Assembly: GCA_030248225.1 (NCBI GenBank)
Contig: JASANE010026676.1
Coordinates: 1-64,000 of the forward strand
Direction: 5' to 3'
Source of the DNA: Trileptium ribeirensis
Taxonomy: Eukaryota; Nematoda; Enoplea; Enoplida; Thoracostomopsidae
DNA length: 64,000 nt
Shown here: positions 38,201-53,200 of the stretch, piece after piece
How the letters are laid out: each line of letters begins with the position of its first letter
Position numbering within the stretch: the stretch's first letter is position 1
The notes under the pieces: generated by a model
What the model was told of the DNA's origin: nothing
The model's input: only the letters and a program-made list of their open reading frames with translations
Databases searched by the model: none
Position numbers and translations under genes: made by a program

Positions 38201-41200
38201 GCCGCATAAGCAGGTGCATATTTCAACAGCACCTCGGTTGCCTTCCACCTCGGTCGAGTAGAAGCAATGCTCTGCATCATTTCGATGGTTGTAGATAGTC
38301 AGATTGTAGGTTGCAAGCTTGCGACGGTAGTACATACTGCTCACGTTAGAAATTGGTACATATAACACCGATTGTAGATCAAAGCTGAAAACTTGGACGG
38401 TTTCTTTTATTCTAGCAGTAGCACAAGCAACTGCTGCTCTTGATGCAATTTTGCGGCCGATGTAGCCACTGACTTGTGGCGGAAGCTGTTGTTTTTCCAT
38501 CGGACCATTTTTCGTACGGAAGGCAGATTGCGCATCGGTCTTTCTGTGGTCTGAACACTGATATCCGAAAATCGCGTTTCAAAACGTTCTTGTATGTAGT
38601 GAGTGAAACAGGACAATATTCATTTTTAGGCAAAATCCCCTGTAAAGCCGATACATGTTAGCTTTGTTGCGAACTTGCGGCTCCAGATTATGTCTTGTGG
38701 AATCGCGCCCACAGTAATGACTGGGCATTCGTTGGAAGGAATTTATATGAGCGTAGACGCGCGTTGTATTGTGTTGAGTCATCGCTGCTATTTCTGGATC
38801 AACTGTTCGTGTTTTCCGACCAGCATAACGACCGCTTGGCGTCCTACGATTAGTAGCATTACGAACGAATTTCTCCGAAACCGACAGAGTTGCTAAGAAA
38901 AAATGCCGACAAATTTGAGTCTTCTTTAAAACCGGACATTTGTCTGTGGCTATAAGTAAAAACTTGTTAGAAAATTGTCGCCGAGAGCTGCCGGCAGTTG
39001 TTTGTTGCTTTGTACGGTAAGGCTCGACTCGCTCGGCGATGTACGCACGTTGCTGTTCTTAGTCGCCGCTTTTGGCTAAATTCCAAAAATCATTAAAAAT
39101 TTTTTGACGCATATCTTCATCGATTGCGTCCGCGCATGAATAAGCACAACTACAGTTATCCGATAATAAACATCGCGCCGGTTCCTGTTTTTCCGCATCG
39201 CCGCGCTTTCGATACGACAGCTCAAGCGCACGACATCGCTGCTTGTCAATACGCGAATTTCTTCGTTTTGTAAGCGCTACATTGCCGATAACTGATGTAA
39301 GAACTGATGAAATAACATCATCGACAGGATTAAGTGATTGAATATTGTCCCCTCCGGTGTCTGATTCAGATACAACATTTCAGTGGGCAGGAGTACTATC
39401 ATCCTGCACATTAATGTCTGAATTTTTGGCGTTGTTAGCGTTTCAGTTACTTCGTTATTTGCGTCTTCGCTGTCAAATGAGGCATTACGAGGATCTCAAT
39501 CTTCACAACTGGAGTGATATGAATTTCAATAATTTGAATTATCGGATGTTTCACTGGCGCCTCGGCATCTGTTGGATACTGTGTAAGGAGGTTTTCCAAC
39601 ACATACTTTGGCTGAATTTGCTGGTTTCAGGCCATAAAGTGTCTAACTTTTTTCGTATCTGCTGATTTTCGTCGGCACAGTATTCGCGGAAATGGGTAAT
39701 AGCTCGTTCAAATGTACATTCCCTTCATTGAAGCAATGACAGTTCCATTTTGGAAAACTGCTGCTTCAAATGGCAATACATCAGCCGGTGAGGGCCATCC
39801 ATACTGATTCTTTTTTCTTCCAAAGTACCACACGAACATGTCCCGTGGCTTCGGTCTATTTGTTACGGCCGTCTCGGGATCGCACAACACAGCAGGCCAA
39901 TAAGAAATTTTTCGTTTCGTCCGATACGCAACCCATACAATATCGTTGACATTTATATTTGACATACTACCAGAAATAAAAAATACAGTTTTTTCTAACG
40001 CGTCTCAAAACTGATTTTAACCCATTGCAGTAAGTGGCGGTACGCAACTTATGCATTGTATAGGTATGTTAGAAAGAACAACATTTTTTATTTCTCGTAG
40101 TTTCGAGGCGACGTCCTAAAATAAACAAATGATCGAATGAGCGCAATAGAACATCCGGAAAGCGTACAAATTTATTGAGGTACGCCCAAAGGCAGTGCTA
40201 ACATCCGCATACTGAGAATGTACTGGATTGTGACAAAGGGCGTATCTGAGTCTCATTATACAGATCGTTAAAATGCTACTAAAATTTTAAATTATGTACC
40301 ATAATAACTACTCTTTTGTGGATCTGCTATGTTTTGTTGCTAAATAAATTTCGATCAAACGAAGTTACTTTTGCTGATCATGCAGACTTGGATGCTTTTA
40401 GATACCACGAGGCCTATTCTTCGGACAATTACTCCCATTATACAGATCGTTAACAACTTCCTGTATGGTGTGCTCAATTACTTTATGTGCCATAGCGGTT
40501 CGCTAATTCAATGAATTCACGAATTCGTCAAATGCTAACATTTATAAATAAGAATAATTCTCAAACAATAATATTACATTTATCTTACTTGGAACTAAAG
40601 CGCCGGGTTAAAACCATACACGACTAGTGGTTACACAATGCATAAGTAGCATTACCGCAGAATATTTTTATTTCAATTTTTTAATTTGATTTTCAAAAAA
40701 TTGTCACAAGTTTTTCAATAACCTAGAAAACATGCTGTTTTGGTTCCGCATAACATATTTGTAATAATCACAGAATGACATTGTTTGGGTGTTATGGAAA
40801 AAATCGCGAAGTCCAGCGATGATCTGCAATCCAGAAGATGCGAAATCGCACGACGAAAATAAACTATTTGTATATAACTTCTGTGACAATCGCTACAAAG
40901 ACGTTAAGCATACTTCCGTTATTCCTTTCACGCATCAACTCCCAATGCCGTTAATATCGCGTAAGATGTCGTTCAGAGCTAGGAATCAACTAGAATTCAA
41001 CATTGAAACCTTGGTTACACACAGTTACTAGCACCAATATTTTTACATTACGGACTGTTTCGAAAAGGCCAGAGATGGCGGCGCAGAGATCCCAGCAAAT
41101 ATTATTGCAGCATTGGATGCCGGAAAAACGATATTAAACCTTATGGACAGCTTGATCATCAGTCTTAGCGAGATAACCGGAAACTGTGACATCGATGGAA

Positions 41201-44200
41201 ACTACATTCGAACTGGCGAAGTCGCCTGCAACAGCGGTCGTGTTAACGACACCGGCGGAAACGGCATTCGAATTGTTGAAGTCGCCTGCAACAGCGGTTG
41301 TGTTAGCGACAGCGGCAGAAACGGCAATCGAATTGTTGAAGTTGCCTGCAAAAGCGGTCGTGTTAACGACACCGGCGGAAACGCTATTCGAATTGTTGAA
41401 GTCGCCTGCAACAGCGGTCGTGTTAACGACACCGGCGGAAACGGTATTCGAATTGTTGAAGTCGCCTGCAACAGCGGTCGTGTTAGCGACAGCGGCAGAA
41501 ACGGCAATCGAATTGTTGAAGTTGCCTGCAACAGCGTTCGTGTTAGCGACAGCGGCAGAAACGGCAATCGAATTGTTGAAGTTGCCTGCAACAGCGGTCG
41601 TGTTAACGACACCAGCGGAAACGGCATTCGAATTGTTGAAGTCGCCTGCAACAGCGGTCGTGTTAGCGACAGCGGCGGAGACGGCAATCGAATTGTTGAA
41701 GTCGCCTGCAACAGCGATCGTGTTAGCGACAGCAGCAGAAACGGCAATCGAATTGTTGAAGTCGTCTGCAACAGCGGTCGTGTCAGCGACACCGGCGGAA
41801 ACGGCATTCGAATTGGCGATGACGCTAGCTGCAGCAAACAACACAGTCGTAAGCAACACAACCAGGAGACAAAGTTTGCGATGAATCAAGTGCCAGATGT
41901 TGAGCGTGAGTCAGATATCGACTATGAACCGAGTAATTACAGTAGCAGTGAAGATGACGCTACACAGGATACGTCATCTGGACTCAAAATACAGAAAAAG
42001 CTTACAAGAAAACGTAAGCTAGATCCGAGCAATTACTCGCGTGCTAAAATATCCCGCGAGAAAAGCGCTGCGAAGAGTCCAAAGGTCGGATGTGGACCAG
42101 CTTTTTCTTTCAAGTGTTCAGCAGGCATTTCAGACGCCGACCGCGCTTCAATTTGCCGAACGTATGCAAACCTTGGCTTCGATAGGCAGAGAGAATTCAT
42201 ATTACGACAGACATTAAGAAAACCAGTTCAACGGCCACGACCCGCAAAAAATTCTAAGACGCATAGGCCGCATCGTGCACATTCGATTCAGTATAAGTTA
42301 GATTGTGTCAGCAGTGCAAAATGTAGTGGTGCTTGTGAAGGCCACAGGGTCTGCCTGAAGTTTTTCTTGAGTACACTGTGCATTTCCGAGTGGACGATCC
42401 GTGACCTGTGCAAGCTCGCTCCAGCTGCAAACCATGGTAATCCCGCTCCCGACAGCCGCGGTAGTCATCGACCATGTAACAAACTTTCCGAAATCATCGT
42501 TGCCGAATATCATCACATATAGCGTCGTTTGCTAAAATGCCCTCGCATTATTGCCAATCTGGTACTCAAAAAGAATACCTCGAACCTGGAATGACTGTTT
42601 CAAAATGTTCCAGCTCTTTATGGATTCTAACAAAGATCTTTACCCCAATTTTCCGAGTGTCTAAGGTGATTGCTTGAAGGAGTGGAGTTACCTCAAGATA
42701 TTTTGTGAACGGTTTAACATTGCCTTTTTTAAGCCTAACAAAGACCAGTGTTCTGTATGTTCCAAGTTAAACAATCTTGTCGCTTGCTGGAGACGCAACA
42801 GTTGTAACCGAGTTTAAGAAAGACAAAGCCGATGCGAATCTTGCGAGACGTGATGCCGTTGCTGCTTTAAAAAAGCAAGACAAGCAGCGCACGGCAAATG
42901 ATAAAACGTTTGTTCAAGCGACATTTGACTTACAATCTGTGCTGCCAACCCCACACTCTGATGTTAGCTTGTTCTATTACAAGCGGAAGCTTAATGTATA
43001 CAACTTTACAGAGTTTAATCACCGAAATCGTGATGGATAGTGTTACGTCTGGCCCGAATACGAAGATCAGCGGGGCGGGTGGGAGGTTGGAACTTGTTTG
43101 TTCAAGCTTCTGCAGGACCTGTCCTCAATTGTTCAGCATGTATCGATGTTCTGCTATAACTGCAGTGGCCAAAATAAGAACACTCTTGTATTCGCTATGC
43201 TTGTGTACGCTATGCGCAGCAGCGATCATTTCCAAAGCCTCCAGATTACGTACCTGGAGCCAGACCATACTATGATGGAGGTTGATAGCATGCATGCTTG
43301 CATCGAAAACGCTCTAAAATCCAACCAAATATTTAGCTATCGAGAATGGGTCTAAGTCATTCGAAAGGCACGATCAAAACGAGATTACAAGGTGGGTTTC
43401 TTTACTATTTGCTGAAAAAACTGTTATAATAGCTGTGGAAACTGCCAGATAGACCGTGTTATCTTTGTTTGATATGCTTTTAATGAAATGCATATATTCT
43501 TAAGCGATTATAGTGGAAATGCTATTACAGAAAAATGTTTTTATAGCGGAATTTTGATGCGTCGAAGCAATGTCACGATAAATGTATTACGTTACTGTTC
43601 ATTCAGCGTTCATACCAGCTTTTAGCTACAAATTGTAATTTTTATGCCCTAAAAATAAGACAAGAACTTACGTGCTGCCAGAACTTTTTCGGCATCTTCG
43701 GATTCAGACCACTGACCAGTAACGAAACAATCGCGAATCGACAATGCTACCTAAAGCAAAATAAACAGTAACATAACGGGTTATAAAATTAATAATGATA
43801 TAAGAAAATGTTCAAAAAGAGAACAACATCGTGTCACATTTCAAAATAATCCAACGTTCGATACGAAGCAATAGCTGAAAACTCAGATTATTGAATATTC
43901 ATACCCGAAATTTTCCAAGATTCGGTCCATAATTTTAGTACAGTCTTACATTTACATTAATGTTGCACCGCGAACATACGTTTCCGAAACAGATACATAT
44001 AAATATATATCATAGATAGATATAAATATAGATCCGAATAGCATCTGAATGTTGGGCACTCACGAAGGAAACAGCGGCCCCTCTTCTAGCCACTGAAAAA
44101 AAATGATGCGGTGGATGGCAGGAGTGCGTTGGGAAGGCCGCGCATCCGGGCGAGAATGTGGCGAAATCATTTGGACTTACGTCGCTGGAGACAGAACTGA

Positions 44201-47200
44201 CCAACCGGAGGTGAGATGGTACGGCCACGTTCAACGCAGAACTTGCGGCGTGGCGAAACAAGCGGTCGAAGTCCAATTCGAAGGAAAGGCGCCCCGTGGG
44301 AGGCCGAAAAAGAAGTGGGAACAGGTCGTCAGAGAGGACATGCAATCGATAGGGCTACGAATTTAGGACGCGCAAGACAGTGACACATAGAAAAGAGTGC
44401 TGAAGTCACGGTGCAGTCGAACCCGTTGCACGCGCGATGGAACCATTCGACTCTACAGGATGTGACGGTGGTGGTAGATATCATGCATCATTATGCTAAG
44501 AGGTCTCATACGGAAGGTAGCCGGGGTCGACGGGTGGAGGGAAAAAAGTTAACAGAGTCCCCCACAAATACATCAAATTTTCACGCTATTTTGGCCAGTT
44601 TGTTGCAAAAATTTCTGATGGGTGAGGGGATTTAAGGTTGCCCTCAGAAGGAGGCCCTAAGCCTCAGGGTATAGTAACTCCCCTGTACCCCTGCTTCGGC
44701 ATATATGGTATAGATATGCTTTTTAAAATGAACTCCAATTTAGTGTAGTCAAAAAGCTCCAGAAATACCAGAGAATATAACAATAAAGAAGTTCCCTTGA
44801 CGTCCTAGCCAATTTATCGTTTCTAAATTGAGTACCTCGCGGAACTCCATACTTCAATCAGCAGGAAAACATGAAAAATAGTTTAAAACCATGCCAGGAC
44901 ACCAACTCAAATGCAGATTGTATCTGAGTAGGTGACTGTAATTTTAAAGACTGGAGTATGTGATCAACACCTTCAACTACATGGCCATGGATAATTAAAG
45001 CATTATTACGTAAGCGGAGGCTGTTTCTCACGAGAGCATCGCTAAATACTAATCTTCAACTTTCTACTTTCGGACTTAAACTGTAAATTTTTAAGCAGTG
45101 CAACCTAACGTTTAAACCCTGTTACTACAGCATGTCAAACATCAAATGTTAAACCGAATACAGTGAAATAGAAATTTACAATAACACAAAAACACCACAA
45201 TAACTCCTGACTCACTACAATTCATTATCAAACTTACCGCAAGTACGGAAAGCTAATAGTCTTTTGTTGCCTGGCTCTGGGGATCACTTACATCGGGATC
45301 ATCCCAATCTTTTGATCCAAGACTTTTTATTTCCAACGCTGACTCAGCATCAAGATTGAGTGCACCAAAAGCGACCGGAGTGCGAAACAGCACACAATCC
45401 TCGTACCGATTCTCTTCGCGCGAAGCTGCGATCGACGCCTTGGAAAGCTTAAAAAGGCCACCAAATTCGTCATTTTCTACATCGTCCGCTGCGTCGTTTT
45501 CATCACAATCTTAAATAAAAATAAATATAAAAAATCCGGTTTTCTTCAAGAGTCGCTGCGATCGACGTCTTAAAAAAGCCACTAAATTCGTCACTTCCTC
45601 CATCTGCCGCTGCGTCGTTTTCATCACAATCTTAAACAAAAATAAATATAAAAACTCCGATTTTCTTCAAGAGTCGCAGCGATCGTCGTCTTAAAAAAGC
45701 CGCTAAATTCGTCACTTTGTCTGTCGCCCGGTGGGTCCAAGTAACCCTGAGGGCATTACGTTATAGCGACAGAACAAAGAAAGGCTTAGACCGGGGGTTC
45801 GGAGGGCGGCAGCATCCCAACTTAAGCTTAGTGTATGTCTCATAATGACCTTAGGTTAGGCTAAAGCTTAGGCTTAGTATATGGATAACGGCATATTTGC
45901 ATTTTATTTACACATGTCATGGTTACTTCAGCCGTCCGGTGCGTGGTTTCCATCACAATCTTAAACAAAACAAACATCTAAACTTTCAAATCGTCGCAAT
46001 GACAGCCACAAAATGTAATAGTAAAAATTGTCCATTAGCTTGAAGTGATTTAAACGAGTGAGACCGCCGCACCATAATATGTAGCCACTCAATGTAGCAG
46101 TGATCTGACGACAGTAAGAAAGCACCTAATAGCCGTATAAAATTTTGCTGGAAAGGTGTTCAAATTTAGTTTGAGATATATTGAAATTCTTCAAGGTTGT
46201 TTTTTTTTGCAAAAACATACCACGATTGTTTGTTCGAAACATGTTCGAAGCTATAAAATTATTCAATTGCTTTTCGATATCCGAATATCGAATTTTATGT
46301 CATAAAATCATAGCAACTGAACATTATGACAATGGCTTAAAGATGAGGCACAACACCGCATCAACGAGGATTGCTTGGAAACTCTTTTAAACCAAGGCCC
46401 GGCTAATTCAATTGCTATAAATTTTGGTAAACGTGACCTAAAAGTGCCGATAGTTCCGCTAATTTTTGCCCGAAGCAATCAAAAACACAATCAATAATCT
46501 CTTACCGTCATTAGTGCTCGACTTTCCGTAGACAATTTGGCTCCAATTAATCGCCCGTAGCTTCCGTTCGGCAAACGAAGCGGCTGCGGCTGCGTATCGC
46601 TCCGATTTCGTAAAATCTACAAAAACAAAATATTAACAATAATACCGAACAAATCAAATCAATTTTCTCAAGAAAAACAACAATATTTACAAAGCACATC
46701 TATTCTATTGTTATACAATAACGTTAACCAAACTACAATCCATCAAATAAATTTCATAACAAGGAATTTTAGTAAAGTAAAACTAAATGCACATAGAGCT
46801 AAAACAGTATGAAACTTGTGAATACATCAAGTGAATTACAGAAGAGTATGACACTTTCCTGCGCTCTGATGTTAGCCCGTGTCATAAGCTTCCCTAATGC
46901 ACTCTTGCTAATACTAATTGCAACTCGGCTATGCCACACAAAACAATTCTATTCAAGTATCGTTGCCATTTCGACGAAGATACGCATCAAAGTTAAACGG
47001 CCAAGGTATTTACGCTCAAAATTTATGAAATGTCTGACGGAAGGCCGAGCCAGGGAAAAGCCAAAGGTCCTTATGATTAACTTAATAGGTATAAGTTTCA
47101 AAATATTATGTATTACTAGAGGTCGAATCAGAAATCCGGGCCAGACCGGGGGGGGCGGAAGCCGAAGTGCGAGGTATCCCCCACGCGGTTTGGAGAAGCC

Positions 47201-50200
47201 ATTTGATTATGGAAATCTGATAATTAATTTTTGACGGCAAATGTCTAAAACTACAGCGCTGGTGGCGACTAGTGACAAAGTATCTTTTTAATTATGAGCC
47301 ATTTCCTGTGACGTAGGAAGCCAACTACTATGATTGAGCTGCTAAACAATTTACTTCTTTATTTTCAACCCTTTTTAGATCCACCGCACTTCACTAAGAA
47401 CCGGGCAACTGACCCAAATTTGAAACCCATACCCCGGATGCGGGTGGCAGTTCGCGCTATTGTATTTCTACATAAACAAAAACAGGGGTTTAGACTAACA
47501 GATGGATATCGTACACACATTGCTGAACTTAGATACTTCACGATCATCATAAGTATTATGCCTGACTTAAAGTGTTTATGCTGGGTATTTTCGCACCGAA
47601 CATATTACGTATATATAGCCTTACTCACTGCCAATCAACTACAATTTAATTATACACATATAAATTACATTCATATTTAATATATAAAATTTAATATTTA
47701 TATATTTAATTGTATATTTTTGTTTCATATATTTAATTGTATTTTATTACACATAACCATAATTTAATTTCCTAGCCATATCAATATCAGGATGCAAAAA
47801 ACAAACGACTCACCAAACTGGACAGTCGGCTTCGCTTTTGCGGCATCGTCATCGCGTCGACGCGGTTTCCACGGAACGTTTATTTCCGCTGAGTCGTTTG
47901 GTTGTGCTTCGGTATGCGGCTCTGTCTAAAATACGCCTTAATGGAGCTAATATTTACGGGCAGAAATAGAAACAATTCATTATCGAAAAATCAGTAAAAT
48001 CAGTGACTTTATCACCTTCTAGTTCTTCGTGAAAGACCTGGTCCGATATCATAAAAATATGTTCACAAGTCTATGAGATTTACCTTCCATCACTCCAGAT
48101 TTTTCCCGCGAGAACAAACACGAAGACCCCTTAGACATCTCTCACATTTATTGCCTACGGGAGTTTTGTACCAAACAAAGGCAGAGAAAGCTACTATAAC
48201 AAAATTTTTAGACAACCCTAAATGCCAAAAGTGTGCTATAGCAGTTCTTAGCAAACCGACATTAGCTTTGCCTAAATATGTTGCTAATTTGATTGTTTGA
48301 AACAAAATAGAAAAGGAGTTAAAATCATTTCTGCTTTTAAAATTATTTCTTTACAAACAGTGGAAAAATACAATGAAGAAACATTTAATATAGCAAAAAA
48401 CGAAAGAATTCTAGAATTACTGCCCTAAAATTAAGCAAATTTCCTATTAATTTATTCATTATTAACCTTGTCTACCGCACCGTCGTCCAGTCCGCCACTG
48501 TCTTCATCTTCCGCCTCGCTGTCTAGACCACTGTCTTCATTTTCGTTCACGTCACTATCATCTTCTTCGCTATAAGGAAATAAAACTTATAGCTATAACC
48601 CAATGCCCCGTACAAAAATGTCGAAAAAGCATTGAGAAAATCAAGCGAGACAATGTTCTTTAGTCAACACAATCGTCGAATAATATCATGCTGTTGACAA
48701 GGTTATCTTCTGTGAGCCAAAAAATAGTTGGTTACAAGGAATATTGCAATCGTCGGAGCAACATCAAAAAAGATTTGTCTCTTTATTATAACCAGTTTAG
48801 TTTCAAAAGCGCAACGGAGTTTGATCTCGATTATCAAATTCCAGAAAGAACGCGTTCAGAAATTACGCGGATATAAATTTTAAACGGAAGATTTTGAGTT
48901 AAATCTTAGGACAATGCATTATCCCGGTACCTGGTTCGCTCACCTACCTTTCATCATCACTGTCGTTCTCTGCTGCACCGTCATCGACGTCTTCATCGTC
49001 CGTCTGGCCATGATTGCCGCTATCAAATATCTGCAACTGACCATCATTTAGCTGCCGGTCCAGTGGCTCCTCGACGTTCGACAACGATACAACTAGACCG
49101 TGTGGCTGGCGTGTTTTTGAATCCGAGGCCGCGTTTAACTAGAATAAACAAAACTATTCGAGCATTTCGAAACAAAATATTATCGAGATGCAGACCAAAA
49201 TACTACGGCCAGTGGAAGCAAGACACAGTCGGCAAAGGCATGCCAAATTTAGACCCGATAACTTAACTCAAATAGTTTGACAAAAGAATTTTATTTTTCG
49301 ATCTTTGTAACCTCGTAAAATGAATCGGTCGGTACTAGATGCTACACTGTGACCGTTGGGTTGAAAGTCGTAGTTTAATAAGGAATATATAACAATAAAA
49401 TATAAAAAATAGTTGGAGCTAGCTAAGTAATTAAAGTATAAAATGAACAAAATTTGAATCTTTAAATAGTAGTTGCGAAAATTGGATTTTGAACGTGCAT
49501 TCGCAATCGGTAAAACCCACTAAAATGAGACGATTGTGGGCTTCTAGCCACCGTCACTAAGCTCTACTATGGGCCGATTTTGTATACGTAATTATGGTGA
49601 TTCTATCAAACTGACGCAGCAGCGCAGAGCAAATTAATGTTTGGTGTGACCTAGGGTTTTCAATCCAACGGTTAAAATAAACTTCTTGTGTACACCAACT
49701 ATTGAACGCATGTGCGCTTATATCACTCGACATAAAACGACGGCTTAAAGTACAATATCCCCTATAGACTATGATCAAACAAACCCTAACACCAAATATG
49801 TACAGCGAGTTCGAGCATATACGGAATTAAAATACACTGAGGGAGCACATTCTGTCAAATATCAGCTTACGTATACAATTACCACGTTAGGAGGCTACCA
49901 GTCTACTATTACCACATTAGGGAACAATCAGTCTACAATTACCACGTTAGGGAACAATCAGCGTACCATTACCACATTAGGGGACAATCAGTCTACCATT
50001 ACAACGTTACGGGACAATCAGTCTACAATTACCACGTTAGGGGATAATCAGTCTACCATTACCACGCTACGGGACAATCAGTCTACAATTACCACGTTAC
50101 GGGACAATCAGTCTACAATTACCACGTTAGGGGTAATCAGTCTACCATTACCACGTTAGGGGATAATCAGTCTACCATTACCACGTTACGGGACAATCCG

Positions 50201-53200
50201 TCTACAATTACCACGTTAGGGGATAATCAGTCTACCATTACCACGTTACGGGACAATCAGTCTACAATTACCACGTTAGGGAACAATCAGCGTACCATTA
50301 CCACATTAGGGGACAATCAGTCTACCATTACCACGTTACGGGACAATCAGTCTACAATTACCACGTTAGGGGATAATCAGTGTACAATTACCACGTTAAG
50401 GGACAATCAGCGTACCATTACCATATTAGGGGACAATCAGTCTACCATTACAACGTTACGGGACAATCAGTCTATAATTACCACGTTAGGGGATAATCAG
50501 TCTACCATTACCACGTTACGGGACAATCAGTCTACAATTACCACGTTAGGGAACAATCAGCGTACCATTACCACGTTACGGGATAATCAGTCTACCATTA
50601 CCACGTTACGGGACAATCAGTCTACAATTACCACGTTACGGGACAATCAGTCTACAATTACCACGTTAGGGGATAATCAGTCTACAATTACGACGTTACG
50701 GGACAATCAGTCTACAATTACCACGTTAGGGGATAATCAGTCTACCATTACCACGTTAGGGGATAATCAGTCTACCATTACCATGTTACGGGACAATCAG
50801 TCTACAATTACCACGTTAGGGGATAATCAGTCTACCATTACAACGTTACGGGACAATCAGTCTACAATTACCACGTTAGGGAACAATCAGCGTACCATTA
50901 CCACATTAGGGGACAATCAGTCTACCATTACAACGTTACGAGACAATCAGTCTACAATTACCACGTTAGGGGATAATCAGTCTACCATTACCACGTTACG
51001 GGACAATCAGTCTACAATTACCACGTTACAGGACAATCAGTCTACAATTACCAAGTTAGGGGATAATCAGTCTACCATTACCACGTTAGGGGATAATCAG
51101 TCTACCATTACCACGTTACGGGACAATCAGTCTACAATTACCACGTTAGGGGATAATCAGTCTACCATTACAACGTTACGGGCAATCAGTCTACAATTAC
51201 CACGTTAGGGGATAATCAGTCTACCATTACCACGTTACGGGACAATCAGTCTACAATTACCACGTTAGGGAACAATCAGCGTACCATTACCACATTATGG
51301 GACAATCAGTCTACCATTACAACGTTACGGGACAATCACTCTACAATTACCACGTTAGGGGATAATCAGTCTACCATTACCACGTTACGGGACAATCAGT
51401 CTACAATTACCACGTTTGGGAACAATCAGCGTACCATTACCACATTAGGGGACAATCAGTCTACCATTACCACGTTACGGGACAATCAGTCTACCATTAC
51501 AACGTTACGGGACAATCAGTCTACAATTACCACGTTAGGGGATAATGAGTCTACCATTACCACGTTAAGGGACAATCAGTCTACAATTACCACGTTAGGG
51601 AACAATCAGCGTACCATTACCACATTAGGGGACAATCAGTCTACCATTACAACGTTACGGGACAATCAGTCTACAATTACCACGTTAGGGCATAATCAGT
51701 CTACCATTACCACGTTACGGGACAATCAGTCTACAATTACCACGTTAGGGGACAATCAATCTACCATTACCACGTTAGGGGACAATCAGGCTACCTCTAG
51801 TAAACGTAATAAATTATAAAAAGTGAGCGGAGCAACAGACAAAGTATTTGGTATCTTATTTGTGAGTACATGTGTTTCAACTAACTATTTAATCAATTTA
51901 TAATAATTATCACGTTTTAGGCAATTGATGTCAAATCCGCCATACAAGAAAGTCGCTAGCTAAAAGAAATTAGCTACTTAGCACCCATGATAAAATCATA
52001 GAGCTATAAAAACCACATATTCATAATCAGCGACATTGAAAACCACCGAGCGCAACAAATTTGCAATTTTGAGGTTATTTTAAAATTTGCATAAAATTAC
52101 CTAATTAGCTAGTTAATTAATCAACTAATTAGCATATACGGCGAGGTTTTAGAGTTTTAGAAATGTCATTTGTGATCAGCGACATAGAAAACCACCGGGT
52201 GTAATTTATTTATAATTTTTAAGCACTTTGAAAATTTTCAAAATATTAATTAACAATTAAATAGTAATTAGCTAACTAATCAGCAGTTTTTAACTTTCTC
52301 GAGTAGTAAATAAGCACCAGATTCACAATCACCACGACGAGATGTAGTATATGCACCAAAATAATAGCTTTACACTAATTATTTATTGAAAAATATGCAT
52401 TTTTTGTTTGAAATTGCTAAAAATATGCTAACACGCTTAACTAATTAGGTAATTATTAATTAAAGCAAATTTTGACAAAATCTATGTCTTGCACCTGTCC
52501 GATATTAGGCCTTTGAAACAAAAAAGCAATTTAAAATCGGTCGAGTAGTTATTGGGGAGTTCAACGGACAGACAAACGGACGGACAGACGGTGCCGAATT
52601 TCACATCTGACGAAAACAAAAAACGCTTCGCTTAACTACAACGTTTAAGGGACAATCAGTCAACCATTACCATGTTAGAGTACTATAGGTATGATATATA
52701 TAACTTCTAGCCCGTAATTAAAAACATAAAACATTAAGTAATAAAACATTAACATTTTAACTATAATTTATAGTTAAAATTCTCAACCAAAAATACCTGA
52801 TGTGTCTTTGAGCGATTTGAATGTGAATGCGATCCGCCGAGATCGATATAGATCGCATCCTTGTCGTACATAATGCCACCGACGCCAGAAAACGGAGCGT
52901 ACAACAACTTTTCACGTTGATCAAGCGAGCGCTTCTTTTCCTTGTCCGGAAGCGGACACGGATCTGGTAGAAAACTCATTGATTCAACGCGGTGATCGCC
53001 GACGCCTGAAATAGCAATATTATAATAGCTAACCATGACAAAACTCCTATGCTCGAACCAATATAGAATAAATTATTGAATAATATCCATCTACAGAAAT
53101 AATTTGCGCTCCTTCACCATCGTCATAAAGCCGAAGAAAATTCTACTTGACTAGCTAATACACCTGCAACTATGAAATAAATAAATGAATCCACAGTAAC

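Larger units (their letters stand above)
49139..52796. other. BMS1 intron 7
   Basis: Dominated by the 30-bp minisatellite and the element after it. 49139-49870 and 52680-52796 show nothing recognisable. Confidence 0.6.

Noticed and set aside
41134..41889. Long minus- and plus-strand ORFs over the 60-bp array as separate genes.
   Set aside because: They are alternate frames of the minisatellite in the DUF7869 element.
49870..51795. CRISPR array, because of regular 30-bp repeats.
   Set aside because: The repeats are contiguous without spacers, and the context is a eukaryotic intron.
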